Source: Dehalococcoidia bacterium (lineage in GTDB: Bacteria; Chloroflexota; Dehalococcoidia; Dehalococcoidales; E44-bin46). Taken from it: 13,718 nucleotides of DNA. A program made the position numbers and the translations under genes. The notes under the pieces are model-generated. The model did no database searches. It saw nothing but the letters and a program-made list of their open reading frames with translations, and was not told the origin of the DNA. Position 1 is the stretch's first letter; every line of letters starts with the position of its first letter. Shown piece after piece: positions 4,848 to 12,426 of this stretch. The DNA lies in contig DAOWAU010000009.1 in the NCBI GenBank assembly GCA_030634425.1, forward strand, positions 1 to 13,718, in the 5' to 3' direction.

Positions 4848-7253
4848 ATGAAGGTTCCTCTTAGCTGGCTGCAGGAATATGTGGATATCACCTTGTCCCC
4901 CGCTGACTTAGCCAGCCGATTGAACATGGCTGGCACCGAGGTCAAGGGGATGCGGGTTATTGGCGAGGGTTGGGAAAACATCGTCGTTGGTCAGATAGTG
5001 GCTATCAACCCCCACCCCAATGCCGACCGCCTTCGCTTAACTACCGTAGATTTAGGCACAGAGCAGCAGACTGTTGTCTGCGGAGCACCAAATCTCAAGC
5101 TTGGTGACAAGGTAGCCTTCGCTTTTGTTGGTGCTCAGCTTATAGACGGGCACAGTGGGGAGGTATTCCGCCTTAAATCAGCCAAGATTCGTGGCGTGGT
5201 CTCCAGTGGCATGGTTTGCTCGGAAAAGGAACTGGGCATCTCTGAGAGCCATGAGGGGATTATGGTTTTGCCCGCCGAGGCACCTGTTGGCACGCCACTG
5301 GTCGAGCATCTCGGTGATGTTATCTTTGATATGGATATAACCCCTAATCGCCCTGATTGCCTCTCTATAATTGGCATCGCTAGAGAGGTTGCTGCTCTAA
5401 CTGGTCAGGCTTTGCACCTCCCTGAAATTGAGTATAGAGAAGCGGCATCGCCCATAGACCGGCAGGTATCAGTGGAGATTGCTGCTCCTGACCTATGTTC
5501 CAGGTATTGCGCTACTCTAATTACCGGGGTAAAGGTGGCTGAGTCTCCCCAATGGCTGCAACAGCGATTGCTGAAATGTGGCATGCGACCGATAAACAAT
5601 ATTGTAGATATTACCAACTACGTTATGCTGGAATATGGGCAGCCTCAGCATGCCTTTGACTATCACCAAATCGAGGGTAAGAAAATTATTGTGCGCCGGG
5701 CTAATAGTGGTGAAACTATGGTTACTCTGGATGGGATGGAACGGCGCCTTTCTCAGGATATGCTGGTCATCGCTGACGAGAAAAGGGCGGTGGGCATTGC
5801 TGGTATTATGGGTGGTGCCGATAGTGAGGTCGCCCCGGGAACCACAGCGATATTGCTGGAAGCAGCCAACTTCAACCCAGCCAGCATTCACTATACCGGT
5901 AGAGTGTTGTCTCTGCCCAGTGAAGCCTGTATGCGATTTGAGAGGGGCATCCGTCCTGAGTTAACTGTGCCTGCCATTAAACGGGCTACCCAGTTGATTG
6001 TCCAGCTAGCCGGCGGTGAAGCGGCCAAGGGCTTGGTTGATGTCTATCCCGGCAAACTGGAGTATGAGCCTATCTCGCTATCAACCGACCAGGTGAATCG
6101 CCTTTTGAACGTCGACTTCAGCCTCGACCAGATAATAGGAGCATTGACCTCTCTGGGCTTTGACTGCCAGAGAGGAACTTCAAAATCGAGGGTTCGGGTT
6201 ACTGCTCCCTATTGGCGAAGCGACATACGTCACGCGGTTGACCTTATAGAGGAGGTAGTCCGTATTATCGGCTATGATAACATCCCAACGACTATGCTGA
6301 CTCAATCTATCCCGAAGCAAAGTCCTGACCCTATTCTCGGCCTTAAGCGGAGGGTGAGATGCAATCTTATCGGTTATGGTTTTCAAGAGGTGATTACCTA
6401 TTCGTTAACCGGCTCGGAAATGCTGAACAAGCTGCTACCTGAACCCCATCCGGTCGAGCCTATGCCCCTCCGTGTCGCCAACCCCATGACCCTGGAGCAG
6501 GAGTATCTCCGCCCTAACCTGCGAGCCAACCTGTTGGCTGCCCTCTCAGCAAATAGGAGATATGAGGACGGTGGCATCAGGCTTTTTGAGCTGGGCAAGG
6601 TATATCTACCTCGGGAGAAGAACCTGCCAGATGAGCCTGAGGTGGTGTGTGGTATACTGAGTGGCTTCAGATGGGAGAAATCGTGGCATGGCGGAGACGA
6701 GTTATTCGATTTCTACGATGCTAAGGGGATGGTTGAAGGCTTACTCAGCCATTTGGGCATAGAAGCCAGCTTTGAGGAAAGTAAGGACGAAAGCTTGCAC
6801 CCAGCTAAGCAGGCGGCTATAGTTGTCGGCGGTAACAAATTAGGAGTTGTCGGGGAGCTACACCCTAAAGTTTCACAGGCTTTTGAAATCCCTGAGGCTG
6901 TCTATCTCTTTGAAATCAATATGACGGCGCTGTTACCTCACACTTTAGAGCATAGAATGTTCCAGCCGATATCGCTCTTCCCCACTATAGTCAGAGATAT
7001 CGCCCTAGTAGTTGATGCTGAGGTGACCCATCAGAGGGTAAAGGATATTATCGAAGGCTTTCCCCTGGTGAAACAGGTTACTATATTTGATGTCTACTCT
7101 GGCGAGCAGGTTCCACCGGGTAAGAAGTCCCTTGCCTACAGTATTACCTTCCAGTCCCCAACCCACACCTTGACTGATGAAGAGGTTAACCAGGTTCAGC
7201 AGGAGATTCTAGATAAGCTATCTGGCGAGCTTGGTGCCACCCTGCGCGCTTGA
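4848..7253 (+). CDS. pheT: Phenylalanyl-tRNA synthetase beta subunit
   Basis: Structural and editing partner of PheS, 801 residues, full length. The start MKVPLSWLQEYVDI is typical. An EMAP-type tRNA-binding domain covers about 40-150 (VGQIVAINPHPNADRLRLTTVD). NRPDCLSIIGIAREVAALTG introduces the B3/B4 editing region, which runs to about 390. A B5 domain (about 405-480), a catalytic-like core and a C-terminal anticodon-binding FDX-ACB domain (about 705-801, starting near LFPTIVRDIALVV) follow. ATG is three bases after pheS, with GAGG at 4832-4835 as a distant ribosome binding site, so coupling to pheS translation is likely. Its last 36 bases overlap the 3' end of proS on the opposite strand, and no intrinsic terminator is visible after it. 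Confidence 0.97.
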   Translation: MKVPLSWLQEYVDITLSPADLASRLNMAGTEVKGMRVIGEGWENIVVGQIVAINPHPNADRLRLTTVDLGTEQQTVVCGAPNLKLGDKVAFAFVGAQLIDGHSGEVFRLKSAKIRGVVSSGMVCSEKELGISESHEGIMVLPAEAPVGTPLVEHLGDVIFDMDITPNRPDCLSIIGIAREVAALTGQALHLPEIEYREAASPIDRQVSVEIAAPDLCSRYCATLITGVKVAESPQWLQQRLLKCGMRPINNIVDITNYVMLEYGQPQHAFDYHQIEGKKIIVRRANSGETMVTLDGMERRLSQDMLVIADEKRAVGIAGIMGGADSEVAPGTTAILLEAANFNPASIHYTGRVLSLPSEACMRFERGIRPELTVPAIKRATQLIVQLAGGEAAKGLVDVYPGKLEYEPISLSTDQVNRLLNVDFSLDQIIGALTSLGFDCQRGTSKSRVRVTAPYWRSDIRHAVDLIEEVVRIIGYDNIPTTMLTQSIPKQSPDPILGLKRRVRCNLIGYGFQEVITYSLTGSEMLNKLLPEPHPVEPMPLRVANPMTLEQEYLRPNLRANLLAALSANRRYEDGGIRLFELGKVYLPREKNLPDEPEVVCGILSGFRWEKSWHGGDELFDFYDAKGMVEGLLSHLGIEASFEESKDESLHPAKQAAIVVGGNKLGVVGELHPKVSQAFEIPEAVYLFEINMTALLPHTLEHRMFQPISLFPTIVRDIALVVDAEVTHQRVKDIIEGFPLVKQVTIFDVYSGEQVPPGKKSLAYSITFQSPTHTLTDEEVNQVQQEILDKLSGELGATLRA

Positions 7254-8942
7254 CACTAATTCCTTAAGCCTTGTAACTACTTCCTCTAGTGGCACCAGCT
7301 GTGATTCTTTTACGGAGCGCTTTTTTACCTCCGCGCTGTTTTTCTCCAGGGTGCGGGGGCTGATGGTCACCCGGATGGGCATCCCCAGGAGGTCGGCATC
7401 ATTGAACTTCACCCCTGGCGATTCCTGTCGGTCGTCGAAAAGCACCTCCAAGCCTTGAGCTTCCATCTCGGTGTAGAGCTTCTCAGCAGCAGCGGCTACT
7501 TTATCGTTTTCCGCATATAAGGAGCAGAGATAGATGTGATACGGGGCAATGGACATCGGCCAGATAATGCCTTTATCGTCATGATTCTGCTCTATAGCAG
7601 CAGCCAGTAACCTGCCCAGACCAATACCATAGCACCCCATGACGACAGGTTTAGATGCGCCATCGGGGTCGGTAAAGAATGCCCCTAATTTCTCACTTAA
7701 GAAAGTGCCCAGCTTGAAGATATGCCCGACCTCAATGCCACGATTAGATAATAATTTGCTGCCACACCTGGGGCATCCTTCTCCATCCTTAGCCAGGGCT
7801 ATATCCGCTATAGGGTCAACCTTGAAATCCCTGGGGTAATTGACATTTCTAAGGTGGGTATCTGGTTTATTAGCTCCGGCAACGAAGTTTGCCCCCGAGG
7901 TTATAGAATCGTCGGCAATAACCTTAATGCCACTTACCCCTACCGGGGAGGCTGAGCCAGCTACTATCCCGGCTTCTTTGGCCTCGGCTTCAGTGGCAAG
8001 ACGGAGTTCAAAGCAGTGCAGGGCGTTTTTTAGCTTCACCTCGTTTATCTCAATGTCCCCCCTGATAACGGCAATAACAAACTCACCATCGGCGACATAG
8101 AACACTACTTTAAGAGTACGACTTTGAGGCACCTTAAGAAAGCTTGATAGCCCTTTGATAGTGGTGATACCGGGGGTGGCAACTTCTTCCAGAGGCAATG
8201 GCTTCTCATCGGCTAGCTTATCTTTGACGCTCTGAGCCTTGTCTGTATTAGCTGAGTAGCCACAGTTACGACAGTAAATAATCTCATCTTCACCGGTTTC
8301 GGTAATGACCATAAACTCGTGGGAATCCTTGCCGCCAATAGCACCACTATCGGCTTCAACCAAGACAGAGGGCAAACCACAGCGGTCATAGATACTCTGA
8401 TACGCCTGGAGCATCTTATTATAGCTCTGGTCCAGTCCCTCCTCATCGCTATCAAAGCTATAGAGGTCTTTCATGGTGAACTCGCGAACGCGGAGCAATC
8501 CAGCCCTGGGACGGGGTTCATCGCGGAATTTGGTCTGGATTTGATATAGGAGGAGAGGCAGGTCGCGGTAACTCTTAACATGGTACCTGACCAGCTCAGT
8601 AATGACCTCTTCATGAGTTGGGCCCAGAGCCAGCTGGCGGTCTCTGCGGTCGGAGAGGGTAAACAGCCCTTTGCCAAAAGCCAGGTCTCGTCCTGTTTCC
8701 TGCCATAGCTCTAGAGGCTGGAGGACGGGGAGCATCAGCTCCTGCCCGCCGGCTTTATCCATCTCCTCCCGGATTATGTTCTCTATCTTTTTCAGTACCC
8801 GCCAGGCTAGAGGTAAATAGGAGTATACCCCGGCGGCTACCTGATATATCATTCCTGCTCTCAGTAGCAGCTGGTGGCTAACTGTTTCCGCCTCAGTCGG
8901 CACCTCACGCTGAGTCTTACCAAATAGCTTTGATATACGCAA
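7218..8942 (-). CDS. proS: Prolyl-tRNA synthetase, bacterial type with editing insert
   Basis: Class II enzyme that charges tRNA-Pro; 574 residues, as expected for the bacterial long form. MIYQVAAGVYSYLPLAWRVL (31-50) begins the core. Motif 2 is FRDEPRPRAGLLRVREFTMK (139-158) and motif 3 is GCYGIGLGRLLAAAIEQ (436-452). Between them an INS (YbaK-like) domain at about 235-390 hydrolyses Ala-tRNA-Pro; K278 in RTLKVVFY is the likely editing lysine. CRNC (224-227) and CPRC (390-393) flank the insert. The anticodon-binding domain spans about 465-565. The start is TTG (8940-8942), which gives the conserved MRISKLF N-terminus but lacks a strong ribosome binding site. The last ten residues extend past the usual end and come from reading into the complement of pheT. 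Last gene of the minus-strand cluster. Confidence 0.97.
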   Translation of the reverse strand: MRISKLFGKTQREVPTEAETVSHQLLLRAGMIYQVAAGVYSYLPLAWRVLKKIENIIREEMDKAGGQELMLPVLQPLELWQETGRDLAFGKGLFTLSDRRDRQLALGPTHEEVITELVRYHVKSYRDLPLLLYQIQTKFRDEPRPRAGLLRVREFTMKDLYSFDSDEEGLDQSYNKMLQAYQSIYDRCGLPSVLVEADSGAIGGKDSHEFMVITETGEDEIIYCRNCGYSANTDKAQSVKDKLADEKPLPLEEVATPGITTIKGLSSFLKVPQSRTLKVVFYVADGEFVIAVIRGDIEINEVKLKNALHCFELRLATEAEAKEAGIVAGSASPVGVSGIKVIADDSITSGANFVAGANKPDTHLRNVNYPRDFKVDPIADIALAKDGEGCPRCGSKLLSNRGIEVGHIFKLGTFLSEKLGAFFTDPDGASKPVVMGCYGIGLGRLLAAAIEQNHDDKGIIWPMSIAPYHIYLCSLYAENDKVAAAAEKLYTEMEAQGLEVLFDDRQESPGVKFNDADLLGMPIRVTISPRTLEKNSAEVKKRSVKESQLVPLEEVVTRLKELVSSAQGGTKLAR

Positions 8943-8988
8943 TTTAGCAGTTGACCTGTCTAGTCCTTAATCTATTTAGCCTAGGAGA

Positions 8989-9339
8989 TTATGCGAATTC
9001 CCTTCTTCTCTTTGATACAAATATAGTAGCTAGTATCCCCAGCGGGAGCATGCAGGGAATAGCTAGGATAGCGCCGGCGAGTGCTAACCTCCAGAGTCTT
9101 CTTCTCAAGGCGAAGATGCCACCAATTAAGGCTACCACCCCTAGGCCAATGGCGGCTCCGCCAATCATTCCCAGCAGTCCAGCTAATCCAGCCAAAAGCC
9201 CTCCTAGGACTGGTCCTGCCATACCACCTGCAATGGCACCACCCATACCTAGAGAGGGAGCAATCAGAGTGAGCCATGCCCCAGTACCAATACCCACACA
9301 ACCAGCAATTATGGTCAAGATACCACCGGCTTTTACCAT
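8989..9339 (-). CDS. Small glycine-rich membrane protein, paralog C
   Basis: Unnamed integral membrane protein of 116 residues. The ATG at 9339 follows AAGAAGGT with five bases of spacing. Three to four hydrophobic segments are visible: about 5-28, 32-62, 64-78 and 84-109, with a basic break RRRLWR at 79-84 and a basic tail KRRREFA. The middle is dense in GxxxG and AxxxG patterns (GMGGAIAGGMAGPVLGG, 31-47), a glycine-zipper type of helix packing. It shares MVKxxGILTII, LIGGxFxLRxRxW and the final LAGAIxA...PLGxxAxIFVS pattern with the next gene upstream. The family resembles the widespread short DUF4064-like membrane proteins, but I cannot assign a function. About 46 bp separates it from proS. 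Confidence 0.8.
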   Translation of the reverse strand: MVKAGGILTIIAGCVGIGTGAWLTLIAPSLGMGGAIAGGMAGPVLGGLLAGLAGLLGMIGGAAIGLGVVALIGGIFALRRRLWRLALAGAILAIPCMLPLGILATIFVSKRRREFA

Positions 9340-9373
9340 TGGTTACCTTCTTATTCCTGATATAATCATCCGG

Positions 9374-9410
9374 AATAATTACCTTATTCTAATTCAGGCT
9401 GCTTGCCTTT
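9374..9410. repeat. Copy 1 of a 37-bp intergenic repeat between membrane paralogs
   Basis: These 37 bases match 9749-9785 at 32 of 37 positions, and all five differences are transitions. Both copies sit at the same place, starting 35 bases upstream of the ATG of paralogs C and B respectively. The duplicated unit therefore included the spacer as well as the gene, with a period of 375 bp. It may keep a regulatory element; no clear -35/-10 pair stands out on the minus strand. Confidence 0.75.
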
Positions 9411-9414
9411 GGAA

Positions 9415-9714
9415 TCAGGCGAATTTCTTCTTTGCCATTGAGACAAATATAATAGCCACTACGCCTAGAGGAACGCAGGGGAACATCGCACAGATAGCGC
9501 CGGCAAGTGAAAACCCCCAAGCTCTCTTTCTCAGGATGAAGAGGCCACCGATTAAGGCTATTATTCCAAGAGCGAGTAACCCACCTCCGATTGCTTCAAG
9601 CCCAAACATTCCCGTAAGGGCAGCGAGGGCAGCAGTGGCGCCAAGTGCGAAAGCACCGGCAACGATACCGATAACACCACCAATTATAGTCAAGATACCA
9701 GCCGTTTTTACCAT
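9415..9714 (-). CDS. Small membrane protein, paralog B
   Basis: Integral membrane protein of 99 residues, sister of the gene downstream. ATG at 9714 follows a good AAGGAGG. Hydrophobic segments run about 4-33, 41-61 and 66-93, with RKRAW (62-66) before the last and a basic tail AKKKFA. Compared with paralog C it lacks about 17 residues of the glycine-rich middle but keeps the N-terminal GILTIIGG and C-terminal LAGAICA...PLGVVAIIFVS blocks. Function unknown; a small oligomeric membrane protein is as far as the sequence goes. Its spacing to paralog C (75 bp) is nearly the same as that of paralog A to B (74 bp). Confidence 0.8.
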   Translation of the reverse strand: MVKTAGILTIIGGVIGIVAGAFALGATAALAALTGMFGLEAIGGGLLALGIIALIGGLFILRKRAWGFSLAGAICAMFPCVPLGVVAIIFVSMAKKKFA

Positions 9715-9748
9715 TTGTTTCCTCCTTGTTCTTTATATAGTTATTTAG

Positions 9749-9785
9749 AGTAATTACTTTATTTTAATTCAGACTGCTTGCTTTT
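9749..9785. repeat. Copy 2 of the 37-bp intergenic repeat
   Basis: Partner of 9374-9410 (32 of 37 identical, transitions only), located between paralogs A and B. The spacer upstream of paralog A (10212-10325) shows only a short partial match near TATATGTTATTT, so A-B is the older junction or has diverged more. Confidence 0.75.
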
Positions 9786-9788
9786 CAG

Positions 9789-10211
9789 TTAATCTTGGGT
9801 GAATTCCTGCTTTCCCAATGAGACAAATATAATGGATAGTATTCCCAACACCGCTGAAGCGGGGATGGCTAAAATAGAGCCGGCAAGTGCCAGCCCCCAT
9901 GCCTTCCTTCTGATGGCCTGGATGCCACCGACCAGGGATATTATGCCGAAGACCAGTGATACGATGCCAATTATGGTTAAAACGTATGATGAAATACTAA
10001 TTATGCGCATAACAAGCAACGGGATATCAACTGTCCCAGGCAGAAAAGCCCCGAGCCATTCGCTCATCAAGTCACTCATTTCGGCGCCCACCCCGGTCAA
10101 CCTGCCTACAATTCCCCCCAGAGCCATCATGAATCCGCCTCTAGCCATGCCAATAGCCCCGGAAATTATGAGCAAGATGCCAGCTGTGGTTGGTTTCCAA
10201 GTTTTCTCCAT
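9789..10211 (-). CDS. Small membrane protein, paralog A
   Basis: Integral membrane protein of 140 residues, the first of three tandem relatives. ATG at 10211 follows AAGGAGG. Hydrophobic stretches are about 9-36, 62-99 (long, probably two passes) and 106-131. Between the first two lies a less hydrophobic stretch of about 25 residues (about 37-61, including EMSDLMSEWLGAF) that the other two copies lack. The family blocks are clear: AGILLIISGAIG near the N-terminus, ISLVGGIQAIRRKAWGLALA (91-110), then GILSIIFVSLGKQEF near the end. It is the most divergent copy and the one closest to ispG. I know of no function for the family. No clear promoter is visible in the 114 bp before it. Confidence 0.8.
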   Translation of the reverse strand: MEKTWKPTTAGILLIISGAIGMARGGFMMALGGIVGRLTGVGAEMSDLMSEWLGAFLPGTVDIPLLVMRIISISSYVLTIIGIVSLVFGIISLVGGIQAIRRKAWGLALAGSILAIPASAVLGILSIIFVSLGKQEFTQD

Positions 10212-10325
10212 TTGTCGCCTCCTTATATGTTATTTGGTAAAGCTGGAGATAGTTTCTTACTATTAAACCATATTAAGACGCCATATTCTAGTAGCTCAGG
10301 TTTAAGATTTTTTGTCTACCTCCTC
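10212..10325. other. Spacer between ispG and the membrane paralogs
   Basis: Contains the ribosome binding site of paralog A and no gene. An inverted repeat, TTAAACC (10263-10269) and GGTTTAA (10299-10305), encloses 29 bases. On the plus strand it is followed by T6 (10308-10313), but the loop is long and no plus-strand gene ends here. No clear terminator for ispG is visible on the minus strand, so transcripts may run from ispG into the paralogs. Confidence 0.4.
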
Positions 10326-11369
10326 TTAGAACTTCTCCACCTCTCTCATTAGTGCCGTTATAAAATCCTTTTCCTTAATTACTCCAATCTTCTTACCTTT
10401 CTTGAATAAGACGGCTCTGCCTTTGCCGCAGGCAATGCCGATGTCGGCATCCTTGGCTTCGCCTGGCCCATTGACCACGCAGCCCATCACCGCTACCCTT
10501 ATCGGTTTGTCCACCTTCGATAGCTCCTCCTCCACCTCTTCAGCCAGTGTTATAATATCAACCTCAGCCCGACTGCATGAGGGGCAACTAACTAAGATAG
10601 GGCCGCGCTGACGCAGGTTCAGGCTCTTTAGAATTTCATAGGTGGCAATTACCTCTTCCCTGGGGTGAGCTGTCAGGGAGACCCTGATAGTATCACCGAT
10701 GCCCTGGCAGAGAAGGGTGCCGATGCCCACAGCGCTACGGATAACGCCCCTGCGGGGTGTGCCCGATTCAGTGATACCTATGTGTAGGGGGTAGGGTATC
10801 TTTTGAGCGATGTTCTGGTAGGCTTCAATGGTGGTGGGGACATCAAAGGCTTTGAGGGAGACCTTGATTAAGTCGAAGTCGAGGCTCTCCAGCAGGTTTA
10901 TCTGTTGCAGGGCAGCTTCTACCATCTGCTCAGCGATGGTCAGTTTAGAGGCTGTTTTGGGCAGGCTGCCGGCGTTCACCCCGATACGAATGGGGATGCC
11001 TCTTTCTTTGGCTGCTTGAGCTATGGCAGTAACCTTTTTCGACTGGCTGATGTTGCCCGGATTTAACCGTAGCCCATCAGCACCGGCTTCCAGTGCCATT
11101 AATGCCAGTCGGTAATCAAAGTGGATGTCAGCTACTATAGGCAGGGAAACGCCCCTTTTTATCTCTCGTATCGCCTCAGCGGATTCGGCATCAGGCACAG
11201 CCACCCGCACTAGCTGGCAGCCACAATCTTCGAGCTCTTTGATTTGGGTGATAGTTGACATAACATCACGAGTATCTGTTTTAGTCATAGACTGCACCAC
11301 AATCGGGGCATCACCCCCGATAGTTACCTTGCCGATCTGAATGGGTTTGCTGACTCGTCTGGGATTCAT
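10326..11369 (-). CDS. ispG: 4-hydroxy-3-methylbut-2-enyl diphosphate synthase (IspG/GcpE)
   Basis: MEP-pathway enzyme that reduces 2-C-methylerythritol 2,4-cyclodiphosphate to HMBPP with a [4Fe-4S] cluster. The 347 residues match the usual bacterial short form. The TIM-barrel part (about 1-255) shows VQSMTKTDTRDV near 25, VADIHFDYRLAL at 79 and LRLNPGNIS at 100. The cluster ligands are C262 and C265 (CPSC), C297 (MGCVVNGPGE) and E304, which correspond to the known E. coli ligands. ATG is preceded by GGAGG at 11 bases and overlaps the rseP stop by four bases (ATGA), so translation is coupled to rseP. The presence of dxr two genes upstream fits a shared isoprenoid operon. Confidence 0.97.
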   Translation of the reverse strand: MNPRRVSKPIQIGKVTIGGDAPIVVQSMTKTDTRDVMSTITQIKELEDCGCQLVRVAVPDAESAEAIREIKRGVSLPIVADIHFDYRLALMALEAGADGLRLNPGNISQSKKVTAIAQAAKERGIPIRIGVNAGSLPKTASKLTIAEQMVEAALQQINLLESLDFDLIKVSLKAFDVPTTIEAYQNIAQKIPYPLHIGITESGTPRRGVIRSAVGIGTLLCQGIGDTIRVSLTAHPREEVIATYEILKSLNLRQRGPILVSCPSCSRAEVDIITLAEEVEEELSKVDKPIRVAVMGCVVNGPGEAKDADIGIACGKGRAVLFKKGKKIGVIKEKDFITALMREVEKF

Positions 11370-12424
11370 GGTATTGCGCTGCCTCCGCTTATGATGCGAG
11401 CGATATCATGGTAGGTTATTACCATAATGGCTCCGATCAACGCAGCGAAGCCAATAAAATGCACCAGCCCCTCTGTCTTTGGTGATATGCGTTTACCTCG
11501 ACGAATCCACTCTACGAGGACAAATGTAATCCTGCCACCATCCAGGGCGGGGAGGGGGAAGATATTGATTATAGCTAGGTTTATGCTGAGAAAGGCGGCA
11601 AATTCCAGTAATGGGCTCATCCCAGCCTTAGCTACCTCCCCAGTGATTTGAGCGATACCCACCGGTCCAGTCACTGCCAGCGGCACTGTCCCAGCAATTA
11701 TACCGAGTATCCCGTTCTTGAATAGAATGAAGGTCTCTATACAGGCAGATGTTGCCATGGGCGCTGCTCTCCACGGGGGCTCATGCTGACGAACAATAGT
11801 GTAATTTGGCACATTGACGGTAATGCCAATCGCCCCTTGACCCTCTGGGGGCTTCCATCTTGGCACTACCTGAATATTTTCTGTAGTTGAATCGTCATGC
11901 CTGAGCAGTATGGTAGCCTCTCTGCCCAGGTTGAGCTGAATATAGCGGTGCAGGTCACCGATATTTTGCACTGGATTCTCGTTTATACTGAGGATGGTAT
12001 CTCCGGGTTCAATGTCAGCCTTGGCTGCCGGTGAATCGGGAGCTACTTCTGTTATCAATACTTGCCCTACTACCTGGTTATGGGGAATCATGAAGGCGAT
12101 GGAGAAGAGGAGAAGAGGGAGGATGATGTTCATTAGTGAGCCGGCGCTGAGAACTAGTAGCCTGATGCCAACGGGCTTACCGGATAAGCTTCGTGGTGCC
12201 TTGGGGTCTTCTTCGCCAGCCATTTTGGTGAATCCGCCCAATGGAATGGCGTTTAGTGAATATTTTGTTTCCCCTCGTTTTACCGAGAATAATCGTGGGG
12301 GGAAGCCAACGCCGAATTCGTGCACCTTTACCCTGAATGCTTTGGCAGTAATAAAATGCCCAAACTCATGGGCGAGGATAAGTCCGGTGAGAATGCCAAT
12401 AAAGGCTGCTATAGTAGTTGGCAT
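11366..12424 (-). CDS. rseP: Site-2-type membrane zinc metalloprotease, RseP family
   Basis: Intramembrane protease that cuts membrane-anchored regulators such as anti-sigma factors; 352 residues. The zinc motif HEFGH is H19, E20, H23 in the first membrane helix, and the third ligand is D295 in NIFPLPALDGGR (287-298). One PDZ domain lies at about 118-190 (VITEVAPDSPAAKADIEPGD), between the second and third membrane segments. The last helix is near 320-342. I chose ATG 12424, seven bases after GGAG, over TTG 12430, which would leave only one base of spacing. This ATG begins two bases after the dxr stop. The pairing with dxr and cell-envelope lipid genes is common in bacteria. The substrate cannot be told from this window; no anti-sigma factor gene is present. 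Confidence 0.95.
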   Translation of the reverse strand: MPTTIAAFIGILTGLILAHEFGHFITAKAFRVKVHEFGVGFPPRLFSVKRGETKYSLNAIPLGGFTKMAGEEDPKAPRSLSGKPVGIRLLVLSAGSLMNIILPLLLFSIAFMIPHNQVVGQVLITEVAPDSPAAKADIEPGDTILSINENPVQNIGDLHRYIQLNLGREATILLRHDDSTTENIQVVPRWKPPEGQGAIGITVNVPNYTIVRQHEPPWRAAPMATSACIETFILFKNGILGIIAGTVPLAVTGPVGIAQITGEVAKAGMSPLLEFAAFLSINLAIINIFPLPALDGGRITFVLVEWIRRGKRISPKTEGLVHFIGFAALIGAIMVITYHDIARIISGGSAIP

Positions 12425-12426
12425 GG

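Noticed and set aside
9351..9378. TTATTCC/GGAATAA hairpin ahead of paralog C as a terminator
   Set aside because: AT-rich 7-bp stem with a 14-base loop and no T tract on the minus strand. It is probably incidental.
8951..9748. 265-residue proline/alanine-rich frame on the plus strand
   Set aside because: It is the exact antisense of paralogs B and C and owes its Pro/Ala content to their Gly/Ala-rich codons. It has no ribosome binding site, and the minus-strand genes have good ribosome binding sites and shared family blocks.
9799..10266. 155-residue frame on the plus strand
   Set aside because: Antisense shadow of paralog A, which has a strong AAGGAGG and matches its sister proteins.
10263..10313. 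Plus-strand terminator: TTAAACC/GGTTTAA followed by T6
   Set aside because: The loop is 29 bases, the stem is AT-rich and no plus-strand gene ends upstream.
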